This document shows positions 1 through 5,172 of a stretch of DNA of 5,936 nucleotides, one piece after another. The stretch is from Micropruina sp. Its GTDB lineage: Bacteria > Actinomycetota > Actinomycetes > Propionibacteriales > Propionibacteriaceae. Where the stretch lies: contig CP059261.1 of the NCBI GenBank assembly GCA_013693855.1, forward strand, positions 35,271 to 41,206. Direction: 5' to 3'. The notes under the pieces are model-generated. The model saw only the letters and a list, made by a program, of their open reading frames with translations. It searched no databases and had not been told where the DNA came from. How positions within the stretch are numbered: the stretch's first letter is position 1; each line of letters starts with the position of its first letter. A program made the position numbers and the translations under genes.

Positions 1-1247
1 CGCTACCTCAACGACGCCGGCGCGCCCTCTGGTCACTGCGCCGGATCTGACGAGCTTCGCCCGGGTTGATGTCCTCGGCCTGGAGGTGGTCGCCCAGCAG
101 GTGTGGCCGGACCGGGCCGTCTTGTTCTGCAAGCTCGCCGCGATCGATGACCGCTGCCCGGCCTGCGGCATACCCGGCCAACCGCATGATCGGGTGCGGC
201 GACGTTTCACCCATCTTCCCGTCGGTCGTCGGGCGACGTGGCTGCACGTGATGGTGCCGCGGTTCCGCTGCGCCGAATGTGGGCGGCTGTGGCGGCACCC
301 GCTCACCACGGTGGCGCGGCCACGCTCGAAGTTGACCCGGGCGGCGGACTGGTGGGCCTTGTGCCAGGTGGTGCTCGACCACGCTCCGATCAGCGGTGTG
401 GCCGCGGTGCTCGGCGTCAGCTGGGACACGGCGAACACCGCTGTCAGCGAGGTCGGCACCCGCGTGCTGATCGAGCATCCCGGCCGCCTGGACGGCGTCG
501 AGGTGATCGGCGTGGACGAACACGCCTGGCGACACACCCGCAAGGGCGACAAGTACGTCACCGTCATCATCGACCTGACCCCGATCCGCGACGGCACCGG
601 CCCGGCCCGCCTGCTGGACCTCGTCGAAGGCCGCTCCAAGAAAGCGTTCAAGACCTGGCTCGACGCCCAGGACGAGGACTTCCGCGCTCACGTGCAGATC
701 GTCGCGATGGACGGGTTCACCGGCTTCAAGACCGCCGCCGCCGAAGCCGTCCCTGAAGCGACCGCCGTCATGGATCCCTTCCACGTCGTCGCGTTGGCCG
801 GAGACAAACTCAACCAGACCCGACAACGCGTCCAACGCGACCTCACCGGCAGCCGCGGCCGCCGGGACGACCCTCTCTACCGGGCCAGACGCACCCTGCG
901 CACCGGCCGCGCCCTGCTCACCGACAAGCAGAAGATACCGGCACCCCGAACCAGCGCTCGGCAAGAAGCTCCTGGCCACGGTGATCGACCGGATCAAGAC
1001 CGGCGTGCCGGCCGGACTCGACGAGCTCGCGCAACTCGGCCGGACCCTGCAGCAACGGCGTGCCGACATCCTCGCCTTCTTCGACCACCCCGGCTCCAGC
1101 AACGGCCCCACCGAGGCCATCAACGGCCGCCTCGAACACCTCCGCGGCATCGCCCTCGGCTTCCGCAACCTGATCAACTACCGCCTCAGATCACTCCTCG
1201 AAGCCGGCGGATTCAGACCCCTCATCCACTCTCTTTCGTGAAGAGCC
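1..1247 (+). mobile_element. ISL3-family insertion sequence, right part (left end outside window)
   Basis: The element consists of a transposase gene followed by a right terminal repeat. Read inward from about 1247, the end begins GGCTCTTCACGAAAGAGAG, which fits the GGCTCTTC-type ends known for many ISL3 elements. The repeat overlaps the transposase stop codon, so the gene runs into the tip of the element. The base after 1247 starts the disrupted EEP gene remnant, which independently supports the boundary. ISL3 elements usually make 8-bp target duplications. The eight bases after the end are AGTTTAGT, but the matching left copy would lie outside the window. The transposase is broken, so the copy is probably not autonomous. 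Confidence 0.8.
2..1241 (+). pseudogene. ISL3-family transposase, internally deleted and frameshifted; 5' end probably outside window
   Basis: This is a DDE transposase that would cut and move its own IS. The reading frame is open from base 2. A GTG at 86 is possible, but the family-like stretch DLTSFARVDVLGLEVV lies upstream of it, so the true start is probably at or before the window edge. Numbering from the GTG at 86, there is an N-terminal zinc finger (CPAC at 24-27, CAEC at 62-65), then the first catalytic Asp at residue 144 (VIGVDEHAW; codon 515-517) and the second at 209 (VAMDGF; codon 710-712). The frame is lost at about 934. Homology resumes in the +1 frame at about 936 (YRHPEPALGKKL) and includes the catalytic Glu in GPTEAINGR (codon 1113-1115), ending at TGA 1239-1241. 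From memory of the family, about 28 residues of a conserved insert containing a Trp are missing at the junction, that is roughly 85 bp. All three catalytic residues survive but in two frames, so the product is probably inactive. Confidence 0.85.
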
Positions 1248-2466
1248 AGTTTAGTTCCGCGACCTTCGCGATCAATTCCTTCCATTCCAGAACCTTGACA
1301 TCAGCGCTGTCCGGGCTGAGGTGGGTGCTGACGAAGAAGAACCCTTGCCGCTGGCGTTGTGCCGGAACGTGGCCCAGACGAGGTAGCGAGCGGTCTTGTC
1401 GCTGACCTGGTTGGCGTAAGCGAAGGCGCCCTTTTCCAGTGGGGTCACCGTGGCGGTGTTGTACATGATCCGGGTTCCGTTCGAAGCGCCCGGTGTGAGA
1501 TCGCTGATCTCGTAAGCCTTGCCGGTCGCATTCAACGCGTCCCGCAGTGAGATGTACTGCCCGCTGGGCGCGTAGGCCTCCTGCAGGCCCACCACGTCGG
1601 GACTTTCACCCAGGATCTGCGACACCACCACGGGCAGACGCTCGGCCCAGACCTGTTGGTCACCACTGGCCTTGAAATCGTTGTTTTGCCCCGAGAGGTT
1701 GAAGGAGGCCACCCGCAATCGCCGGAATCATCAGTCTGGACGAGTACGGCCCGCGACATTGTGGACGCCGAGGTGATTCCAGCCTTGACCGCCGTCACTT
1801 TGACGGTGAGCGACTTCCCGGCGTCGGCTGTGCCAATGGCGTAGGAACGGGCACTGGCGCCAGAGATCGCCGTCCCGGAGCGGTACCACTGGTAGGCGAA
1901 GCTGTCGGGTGTCGGCACCCAGGCGCCCTCGTCGACCGTAACCGTGAGGCCGACCTTTGCCTCGCCGGTGATGGAGGGCACCGGCTTGTCGGTGAACACG
2001 CCCGCGGCGACTGCCGACGACGTTGACGCGGTCTTGGTCACCGGAGCGTAATCGGCCTTCTCGCCGGTCACCGACACCTTCAGCTTCGCCGACTTGTCAG
2101 CCGCGGTCACCGTGTAGGACGCAAAGGTCGCGCCCTCGATGGCGGTCGAGCCCCGGTACCACTGGTAGGTGAATCGATCGGGTGCGGGCGTCCACAGGTC
2201 CAACTTCGTGATCGTCAACGTCTGCCCCACCTGCGGGGTCTTGTCGCTGATGACGGGGGTGACGCCGGTCATCCCGTCCGCCACCGGCGCGGTTGGATCG
2301 GAGTACTGGGTCACCGTGACATAGCCGGCTCGAAGCCACCACCCGTACCTTGAGTTGCTTGCCAAGGTCGGACTTGGTCGGGATGTAGGTCGCCTTCGTC
2401 GCTCGGGAGATGGCCTTCGTCCCCGGTACCACTTGAAGGCGTAGGCCGCGGACGGATCGTAGGTTC
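1248..2466 (-). pseudogene. Remnant of an Ig-like-repeat / endonuclease-exonuclease-phosphatase (EEP) domain protein, cut by IS elements at both ends
   Basis: Read on the minus strand from 2466 down to 1248. The N-terminal part holds at least three Ig-like repeats of about 91 residues, each marked by a WYR motif (YAFKWYRG, FTYQWYRG, FAYQWYRS) and TYTVTAAD-like and LKVSVT-like strands. They end in VLVQTDDSGD. An EEP-fold start follows: RVASFNLSG, then DVVGLQEAY with the likely metal-binding Glu (codon 1580-1578), RIMYNTATV, and FFFVSTHLSP with the conserved His (1323-1321). The C-terminal part (GDFN and SDH motifs) is missing because the ISL3 end begins at 1247. The start and any signal peptide are missing because the IS3 element begins at 2467. 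Frameshifts lie near 2421-2424, 2329-2331, 1717 and 1342-1344. In related proteins the repeats are usually extracellular spacers on secreted nucleases or phosphodiesterases. The substrate cannot be told from this remnant, and no function is expected now. Confidence 0.78.
1790..2466 (-). repeat. Tandem 273-bp coding repeats (Ig-like domains)
   Basis: Three units can be anchored on the same GGTACC of the WYR codons, at 1882-1887, 2155-2160 and 2425-2430. The spacing is 273 and 270 bases. The shorter interval contains frameshifts that remove three bases in total, so the undamaged period would be 273 bases (91 codons) in both. The units differ in sequence, so this is an old domain duplication, not a recent expansion. 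The first unit is cut by the IS3 element and more units may have existed. Confidence 0.7.
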
Positions 2467-2491
2467 GGGTCTGCTGCACGGATAGGTGACA
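2467..2491 (+). repeat. IS3 left inverted repeat
   Basis: GGGTCTGCTGCACG at 2467-2480, a three-base mismatch at 2481-2483, and AGGTGACA at 2484-2491. These pair with the right end at 3738-3762. Confidence 0.75.
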
Positions 2492-2520
2492 ACTGATCTG
2501 CCTAGCCTTCGGGTTGGGCT

Positions 2521-2526
2521 GGGAGG
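2521..2526 (+). promoter_or_regulatory. Ribosome binding site deciding the orfA start
   Basis: GGGAGG ends directly against an ATG at 2527, which is too close for normal initiation. It lies 9 bases before an in-frame GTG at 2536, which is good spacing. The GTG start also gives the family-like beginning (M/V)SKKPYPKEF. The GTG was therefore preferred. Confidence 0.5.
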
Positions 2527-2535
2527 ATGTCCACC

Positions 2536-2832
2536 GTGTCGAAGAAGCCGTATCCCAAGGAGTTCCGTGATGACGTTGTCCGCGTCGCCAGGAGCCGTGA
2601 GCCCGGTGTCGGGCTGGATCAGATCGCCAAGGACTTCGGGATCCACTTCACCACGCTGTACGACTGGCTGAAGAAGGCCGACATCGAGGACGGCGAACGC
2701 CCCGGAACCACCCAGGTTGCCTCGGCCGAGCTGCGGGAGGCCCGGCGGCGGATCCGGCTGCTGGAGCAGGAGAATGAAGTCCTACGGAGGGCTGCGGCCT
2801 ACTTGTCGCAGGCGAACCTGCCGGGAAAATGA
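2536..2832 (+). CDS. IS3-family transposase OrfA (helix-turn-helix regulator subunit)
   Basis: OrfA binds the element's ends and, when fused to OrfB by frameshifting, helps form the active transposase. The predicted protein is 98 residues from the GTG, or 101 from the ATG at 2527. It opens with KKPYPKEFRDDVVRVARS. A helix-turn-helix lies at about residues 24-47 (GLDQIAKDFGI, then TTLYDWLKKA). A C-terminal coiled coil has a leucine heptad at L76, L83 and L90 (LLEQENEVLRRAAAYL), which is typical of IS3 OrfA multimerisation. The gene is full length and undamaged, unlike its partner. Its stop TGA (2830-2832) overlaps the orfB start in ATGA. A free OrfA of this type often represses its own IS promoter in the family. 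That role is inference here. Confidence 0.9.
   Translation: MSKKPYPKEFRDDVVRVARSREPGVGLDQIAKDFGIHFTTLYDWLKKADIEDGERPGTTQVASAELREARRRIRLLEQENEVLRRAAAYLSQANLPGK
2826..2832 (+). promoter_or_regulatory. orfA/orfB junction: A4 run with ATGA overlap
   Basis: The sequence GGAAAATGATG places orfB in the -1 frame of orfA. Two known IS3 mechanisms fit. One is -1 slippage on the AAAA run (2826-2829), making an OrfAB fusion. The other is reinitiation at the overlapping ATGA. The A run is short compared with the A6G motif of IS911, so coupling may be the main route. Neither mechanism is proven here. Confidence 0.4.
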
Positions 2833-3729
2833 TGTACCCGCTCGTCAAAGAGCTGGCCGGCGACGGGATTCCCGTCACGGTCGCGTGCGGGGTGTTGAAG
2901 CTCGCCAGGGCGCCGTACTACCGGTGGCTGGCACATCCGATCACCGACGCCGAACTGACCGAGGCGCACCGGGCGAACGCCCTGTTCGACGCCCACGCCG
3001 ATGATCCGGAGTTCGGCTATCGGTTCCTGGCCGATGAGGCCCGCCAGGCCGGGCAGGTGATGGCCGAGCGGACGGCGTGGCGGATCTGTGCCGACAACGG
3101 CTGGTGGTCGAGGTTCGGCAAGAAGCGCGGAAAGAACGGCAAGAAGCCCGGCCCGCCTGTCCACGACGACCTGTGCGCCGTGGTCGATGAGAAGGGCCGC
3201 ACCCGCCACGAGTTCAACGCCGACAAGGCGAACCAGCTGTGGATCGGGGACATCACCGAGCACTGGACCGGTGAAGGGAAGCTGTACCTGTGCGCGTTCA
3301 AGGACGTGTACTCCAACCGGATCGTCGGCTACTCCATCGACTCACGGATGAAGTCCCGCCTCGCTGTCACCGCCCTCAACAACGCCGTCGCCCGCCGTGG
3401 AGAGGTGGCCGGCTGTGTGGTTCACACCGATAGAGGGTCGCATTTCGCAGCCGCAAATTCGTGTCCGCTCTCAACCGGCACCACATGGTCGGATCGATGG
3501 GCCGGGTCGGCGCCTGCGGCGACAACGCCGCCATGGAATCCTTCTTCTCGCTGCTCCAAAAGAACGTCCTCAACCGGCACGCCTGGGCCACCCGAGAAGA
3601 GCTCCGGATCGCGATCGTCACCTGGATCGAACGCACCTACCACCGCCGCCGGCGCCAAGACGCCCTCGGCCGATTGACCCCATCGAGTACGAGACCATCA
3701 TGACCACGACAGCCACTCAGGCTGCGTGA
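2829..3729 (+). pseudogene. IS3-family transposase OrfB (rve integrase domain), two frameshifts
   Basis: This is the DDE catalytic subunit. The frame from ATG 2829 gives an HTH_21-type N-terminal region (EFGYRFLADEARQAG at about residues 61-75). The integrase core follows, with Asp141 in LWIGDITEHW and Asp201 in VVHTDRGSHF. The frame is lost at about 3443 and homology continues one frame over (RSRKFVSALNRHHM), including the catalytic Glu in NAAMESFFSLLQ (codon 3536-3538). At the CCCC run 3678-3681 the frame shifts again to give IEYETIMTTT and the natural stop at 3727-3729. Restoring one base at each site yields 903 bases, or 300 residues, a normal OrfB length. It overlaps orfA by four bases in the -1 frame. 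All catalytic residues are present but not in one frame, so no active enzyme is expected unless the indels are sequence errors. Confidence 0.85.
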
Positions 3730-3737
3730 CTAACCAC

Positions 3738-3762
3738 TGTCACCTGATCGTGCAGCAGACCC
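3738..3762 (-). repeat. IS3 right inverted repeat
   Basis: TGTCACCT at 3738-3745, GAT at 3746-3748, and CGTGCAGCAGACCC at 3749-3762. This is the reverse complement of the left end except for the three central bases. It begins 8 bases after the restored orfB stop. Confidence 0.75.
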
Positions 3763-3987
3763 CACCGCCTCACCGCTCCAGGGCTAGCTCGCAAGCCGCC
3801 TGCATCGCAGCCAGGCTCGAGCGGTACCAACGCCGACTGCCCCACTAGCCCTGGACGTCGTGGAACTTGCGTGCATCCGAGGGCCCACGTCTGCCCTCCT
3901 CTGCCGACACCTGACCACTCGCTCAACCTGCTCAGGACAGGCGTATTCCCTAGTCAGGGAGGCGGAAAGGCCGTGCGTGGATCTGGG
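3763..3987. other. Gene-free or degraded stretch between the IS3 element and tRNA-Ile
   Basis: I see no convincing gene here. On the minus strand two short open pieces have GC-rich codon use: one ends KFHDVQG before a TAG at about 3846-3848, and the next reads RRWYRSSLAAMQAACELALER before a TGA at about 3770-3772. They lie in the same frame, separated by that TAG, and could be the tail of a decayed gene, but I do not recognise a family. There is no Ig-like or EEP coding sequence, so this is not the missing 5' half of the gene on the other side of the IS. There is no tRNA-Ala either. An 11-bp inverted repeat and a small hairpin (TCCCT/AGGGA at 3947-3960) are present. Confidence 0.4.
3777..3855. 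repeat. 11-bp perfect inverted repeat with a 57-base spacer
   Basis: TCCAGGGCTAG at 3777-3787 is the exact reverse complement of CTAGCCCTGGA at 3845-3855. The 79-bp unit holds no gene. It could be a tiny inverted-repeat element, a remnant of one, or a chance long-range stem. Confidence 0.5.
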
Positions 3988-4061
3988 TGGGCCTAACTGG
4001 ACTTGAACCAGTGACCTCCGCCTTATCAGGGCGGCGCTCTAACCGTCTGAGCTATAGGCCC
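3988..4061 (-). tRNA. tRNA-Ile (anticodon GAT)
   Basis: Transcribed leftward from 4061. All parts of the cloverleaf are present over 74 bases. The acceptor stem GGGCCTA pairs perfectly with TAGGCCC. The D arm is GCTC/GAGC. The anticodon stem CCGCC/GGCGG encloses CTGATAA, with anticodon GAT reading AUC and AUU isoleucine codons. The T arm ACTGG/CCAGT encloses TTCAAGT. The discriminator base is A and the next bases are CCC, so the 3' CCA is not encoded and must be added enzymatically. It lies downstream of gyrA and DUF3566 in the same orientation, as in many Actinomycetota. A tRNA-Ala often follows in related genomes, but none is found downstream here before the IS3 element. Confidence 0.97.
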
Positions 4062-4089
4062 GGGGTGGCGCTTGTGGCGCCGGGTAGAA

Positions 4090-4119
4090 ACCTTACCGGC
4101 CCGGTGGTGACCCGCTCAA
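4090..4119 (-). promoter_or_regulatory. Likely promoter of tRNA-Ile
   Basis: On the minus strand, TTGAGC (4119-4114) and TAAGGT (4095-4090) are separated by 18 bases, matching a housekeeping sigma -35/-10 pair reasonably well. Transcription would begin near 4083, giving a leader of about 20 bases before the mature tRNA end at 4061. An own promoter makes sense because more than 300 bases and a hairpin separate the tRNA from DUF3566. Confidence 0.5.
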
Positions 4120-4150
4120 ATCCGCGCGCGAACGGGTGGGCTCTCCGGGG

Positions 4151-4280
4151 TCTCGACACGCTCGACCGCCGGAGGGGGAACCGACACTCCAGGGCCTCAA
4201 CCCGCCCGACCGCCGGAGCGGGAACAACTCGACCACCGACACTCCAGGGCCTCAACCCGCCCGACCGCCGGAGCGGAACA
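4151..4280. repeat. Intergenic repeat array: two 41-bp identical copies plus a partial copy
   Basis: A 41-bp unit beginning CCGACACTCCAGGGCCTCAA and ending CCGACCGCCGGAGCGG occurs at 4181-4221 and again at 4236-4276 without mismatch, with a period of 55 bases. Both copies are followed by GAACA, with one extra G in the first. A partial copy of the core, CTCGACCGCCGGAG, occurs at 4161-4174 after TCTCGACACG, and a degenerate one (TTCAACCGCCGGTG) at 4332-4345. The repeats lie between a gene end and a promoter. They look like a dispersed intergenic repeat with the word CGACCGCCGGAG at its core. Confidence 0.75.
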
Positions 4281-4360
4281 GCCCAACGCCAACGCCGGCG
4301 CGCTGTCATGCTCGACAAGCGAGGGGAGCTGTTCAACCGCCGGTGCGACTACGGCTACAC

Positions 4361-4389
4361 CGGCTGAGAGGGCGGCGGCTCAGCCGCCG
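4361..4389 (-). terminator. Hairpin just past the DUF3566 stop, possible terminator
   Basis: CGGCTGAG (4361-4368) pairs perfectly with CTCAGCCG (4379-4386). An alternative stem, CGGCGGC (4373-4379) with GCCGCCG (4383-4389), overlaps it. The structure starts about 12 bases after the DUF3566 stop codon, where a terminator is expected. No T-run follows on the minus strand, so this is a GC-rich hairpin of the kind suggested for actinomycetes, not a classic intrinsic terminator. Confidence 0.4.
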
Positions 4390-4400
4390 GAGGACCTGGC

Positions 4401-5156
4401 TCAGTCTTCGGCGAGGGTGAGTTCCAGGCCACCCAGGATGTTGGCCGAGAGGTTGTACAGGAACGCGGTCAAGGTGCCCAGGGCGGTCAGGATCACCACG
4501 TTGGCCACCGCGAGCAGCGCGGCGATGCCCATCACCTTGTTGGTGTTGACGAAGTTCTCGATCCGGATCGCTTCCTGGTCGTTCGGGTTCGCGAGCACCT
4601 GCTGCAGGATGCCATTCACCGCTTCGAGCAGGCCCGACGCGCCGATGACCGACCACACCACATAGGTCGAGATCAGGAACATCACGCCGAACGCGATCGA
4701 GAACAGGAAGGACGTCTTCATCACCGACCACGGGTCGACTCGCGAGACCCGCAGCCGGGCCCGGCGGGTCCGACGCGTCCCCGCGCGCTGCCGGACGGAC
4801 GGCTCCGTGGTCGCCGCAGGGGCCGGAGCGGCCGCAGGTGTCGCCGCGGGGTCTGCACGGGCGCAGCGGCGGGCGGGGGTGCTCACCGGAGCCGGCGAAG
4901 CCTGCTGCTGCGTGAGGAGCGACTGCCGCGGGATCGTCCGGTCATCGACAGGCACAGCGGCCCACTGACCAGCGGCGGCGTCGGGCACGTCGGCCTGGAC
5001 GACCTGGTGCCGACGGGTGGCGTCCGGCAGGTCGGGTGGCGGCGGCAACGTCGGACGACCAACCGGCTCCTCAGGACGATAGAAGTCCGGCATGGGTTCG
5101 GGCGACCAGCCGCCACCGGAGGCGTCGGTGTTCACCGTGCCCTTCACCTTAGCCAC
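4401..5156 (-). CDS. DUF3566 family transmembrane protein downstream of gyrA
   Basis: A 251-residue membrane protein of unknown function, found next to gyrA in many Actinomycetota (Rv0007 occupies this place in M. tuberculosis). Residues 1-130 are a low-complexity, proline- and alanine-rich cytoplasmic-type tail, including a basic stretch (RRTRRARLRVSRVDPWSVMK) just before the membrane. The DUF3566 domain follows: a first membrane helix at about residues 148-171 (FLFSIAFGVMFLISTYVVWSV), a connecting segment with LEAVNGILQQV and INxNKV-like IENFVNTNKVMG, and a second hydrophobic helix at about 210-233. It ends with LSANILGGLELTLAED. The start is GTG 5156, chosen because GAGGAGGA lies just upstream and VKGTVN follows. 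It sits 16 bases after the gyrA stop, so co-transcription with gyrA is likely. The frame is undamaged. Confidence 0.93.
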   Translation of the reverse strand: MAKVKGTVNTDASGGGWSPEPMPDFYRPEEPVGRPTLPPPPDLPDATRRHQVVQADVPDAAAGQWAAVPVDDRTIPRQSLLTQQQASPAPVSTPARRCARADPAATPAAAPAPAATTEPSVRQRAGTRRTRRARLRVSRVDPWSVMKTSFLFSIAFGVMFLISTYVVWSVIGASGLLEAVNGILQQVLANPNDQEAIRIENFVNTNKVMGIAALLAVANVVILTALGTLTAFLYNLSANILGGLELTLAED

Positions 5157-5159
5157 GCG

Positions 5160-5167
5160 TCCTCCTC
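5160..5167 (-). promoter_or_regulatory. Ribosome binding site for DUF3566 gene
   Basis: GAGGAGGA on the minus strand lies in the 16-base gap after the gyrA stop, three bases before the GTG start at 5156. The GAGG half at 5167-5164 gives the usual spacing of 7. It supports the GTG start and translation independent of gyrA. Confidence 0.65.
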
Positions 5168-5172
5168 ATGCC

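Larger units (their letters stand above)
2467..3762 (+). mobile_element. IS3-family insertion sequence, complete, 1296 bp
   Basis: The element carries overlapping orfA and orfB between imperfect inverted repeats. The left end (2467-2491) reads GGGTCTGCTGCACG, three unmatched bases, then AGGTGACA. The right end (3738-3762) is its reverse complement with the same layout, giving 22 of 25 matches. The length suits the IS3 family. The ends were set where the repeat identity stops. The true tips could be a few bases inside, for instance at the TG of TGCACG (2475 and 3754). No 3-5 bp target duplication is visible: the flanks are GGTTC on the left and CACCG on the right. The orfB frame is broken twice, so this copy probably cannot transpose alone. 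Confidence 0.8.

Noticed and set aside
8..1177. Long minus-strand open frame opposite the ISL3 transposase
   Set aside because: The protein is low-complexity (Arg, Gly, Ala) with no domain, and the + strand has clear zinc-finger and DDE motifs. It is a high-GC antisense artefact.
1359..1844. Short plus-strand open frames opposite the EEP remnant
   Set aside because: The minus strand carries the EEP and Ig-like motifs; these have none.
2467..3762. Composite transposon carrying the EEP gene between two IS elements
   Set aside because: The flanking elements belong to different families (ISL3 and IS3) with different ends, so they cannot move the segment as a unit, and the gene is truncated at both sides.
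3717..3926. Minus-strand open frame of 69 residues right of the IS3 element
   Set aside because: It overlaps the IS3 inverted repeat and orfB tail, has no good ribosome site and no recognisable domain.
3988..4010. tRNA-Ile 3' end as a phage or island attachment site
   Set aside because: No second copy of the tRNA 3' end and no integrase gene are seen in the window. The adjacent mobile DNA is made of IS elements, which do not use such sites.
4151..4280. CRISPR array
   Set aside because: There are only two full repeats at a 55-base period with a 14-base gap and no cas genes. This is an intergenic repeat, not a CRISPR.
3987..4367. Plus-strand open frame starting MGLTGLEPVTSALSGRRS
   Set aside because: Its start is the antisense of tRNA-Ile, a well-known source of false protein calls, and the rest crosses the intergenic repeats.
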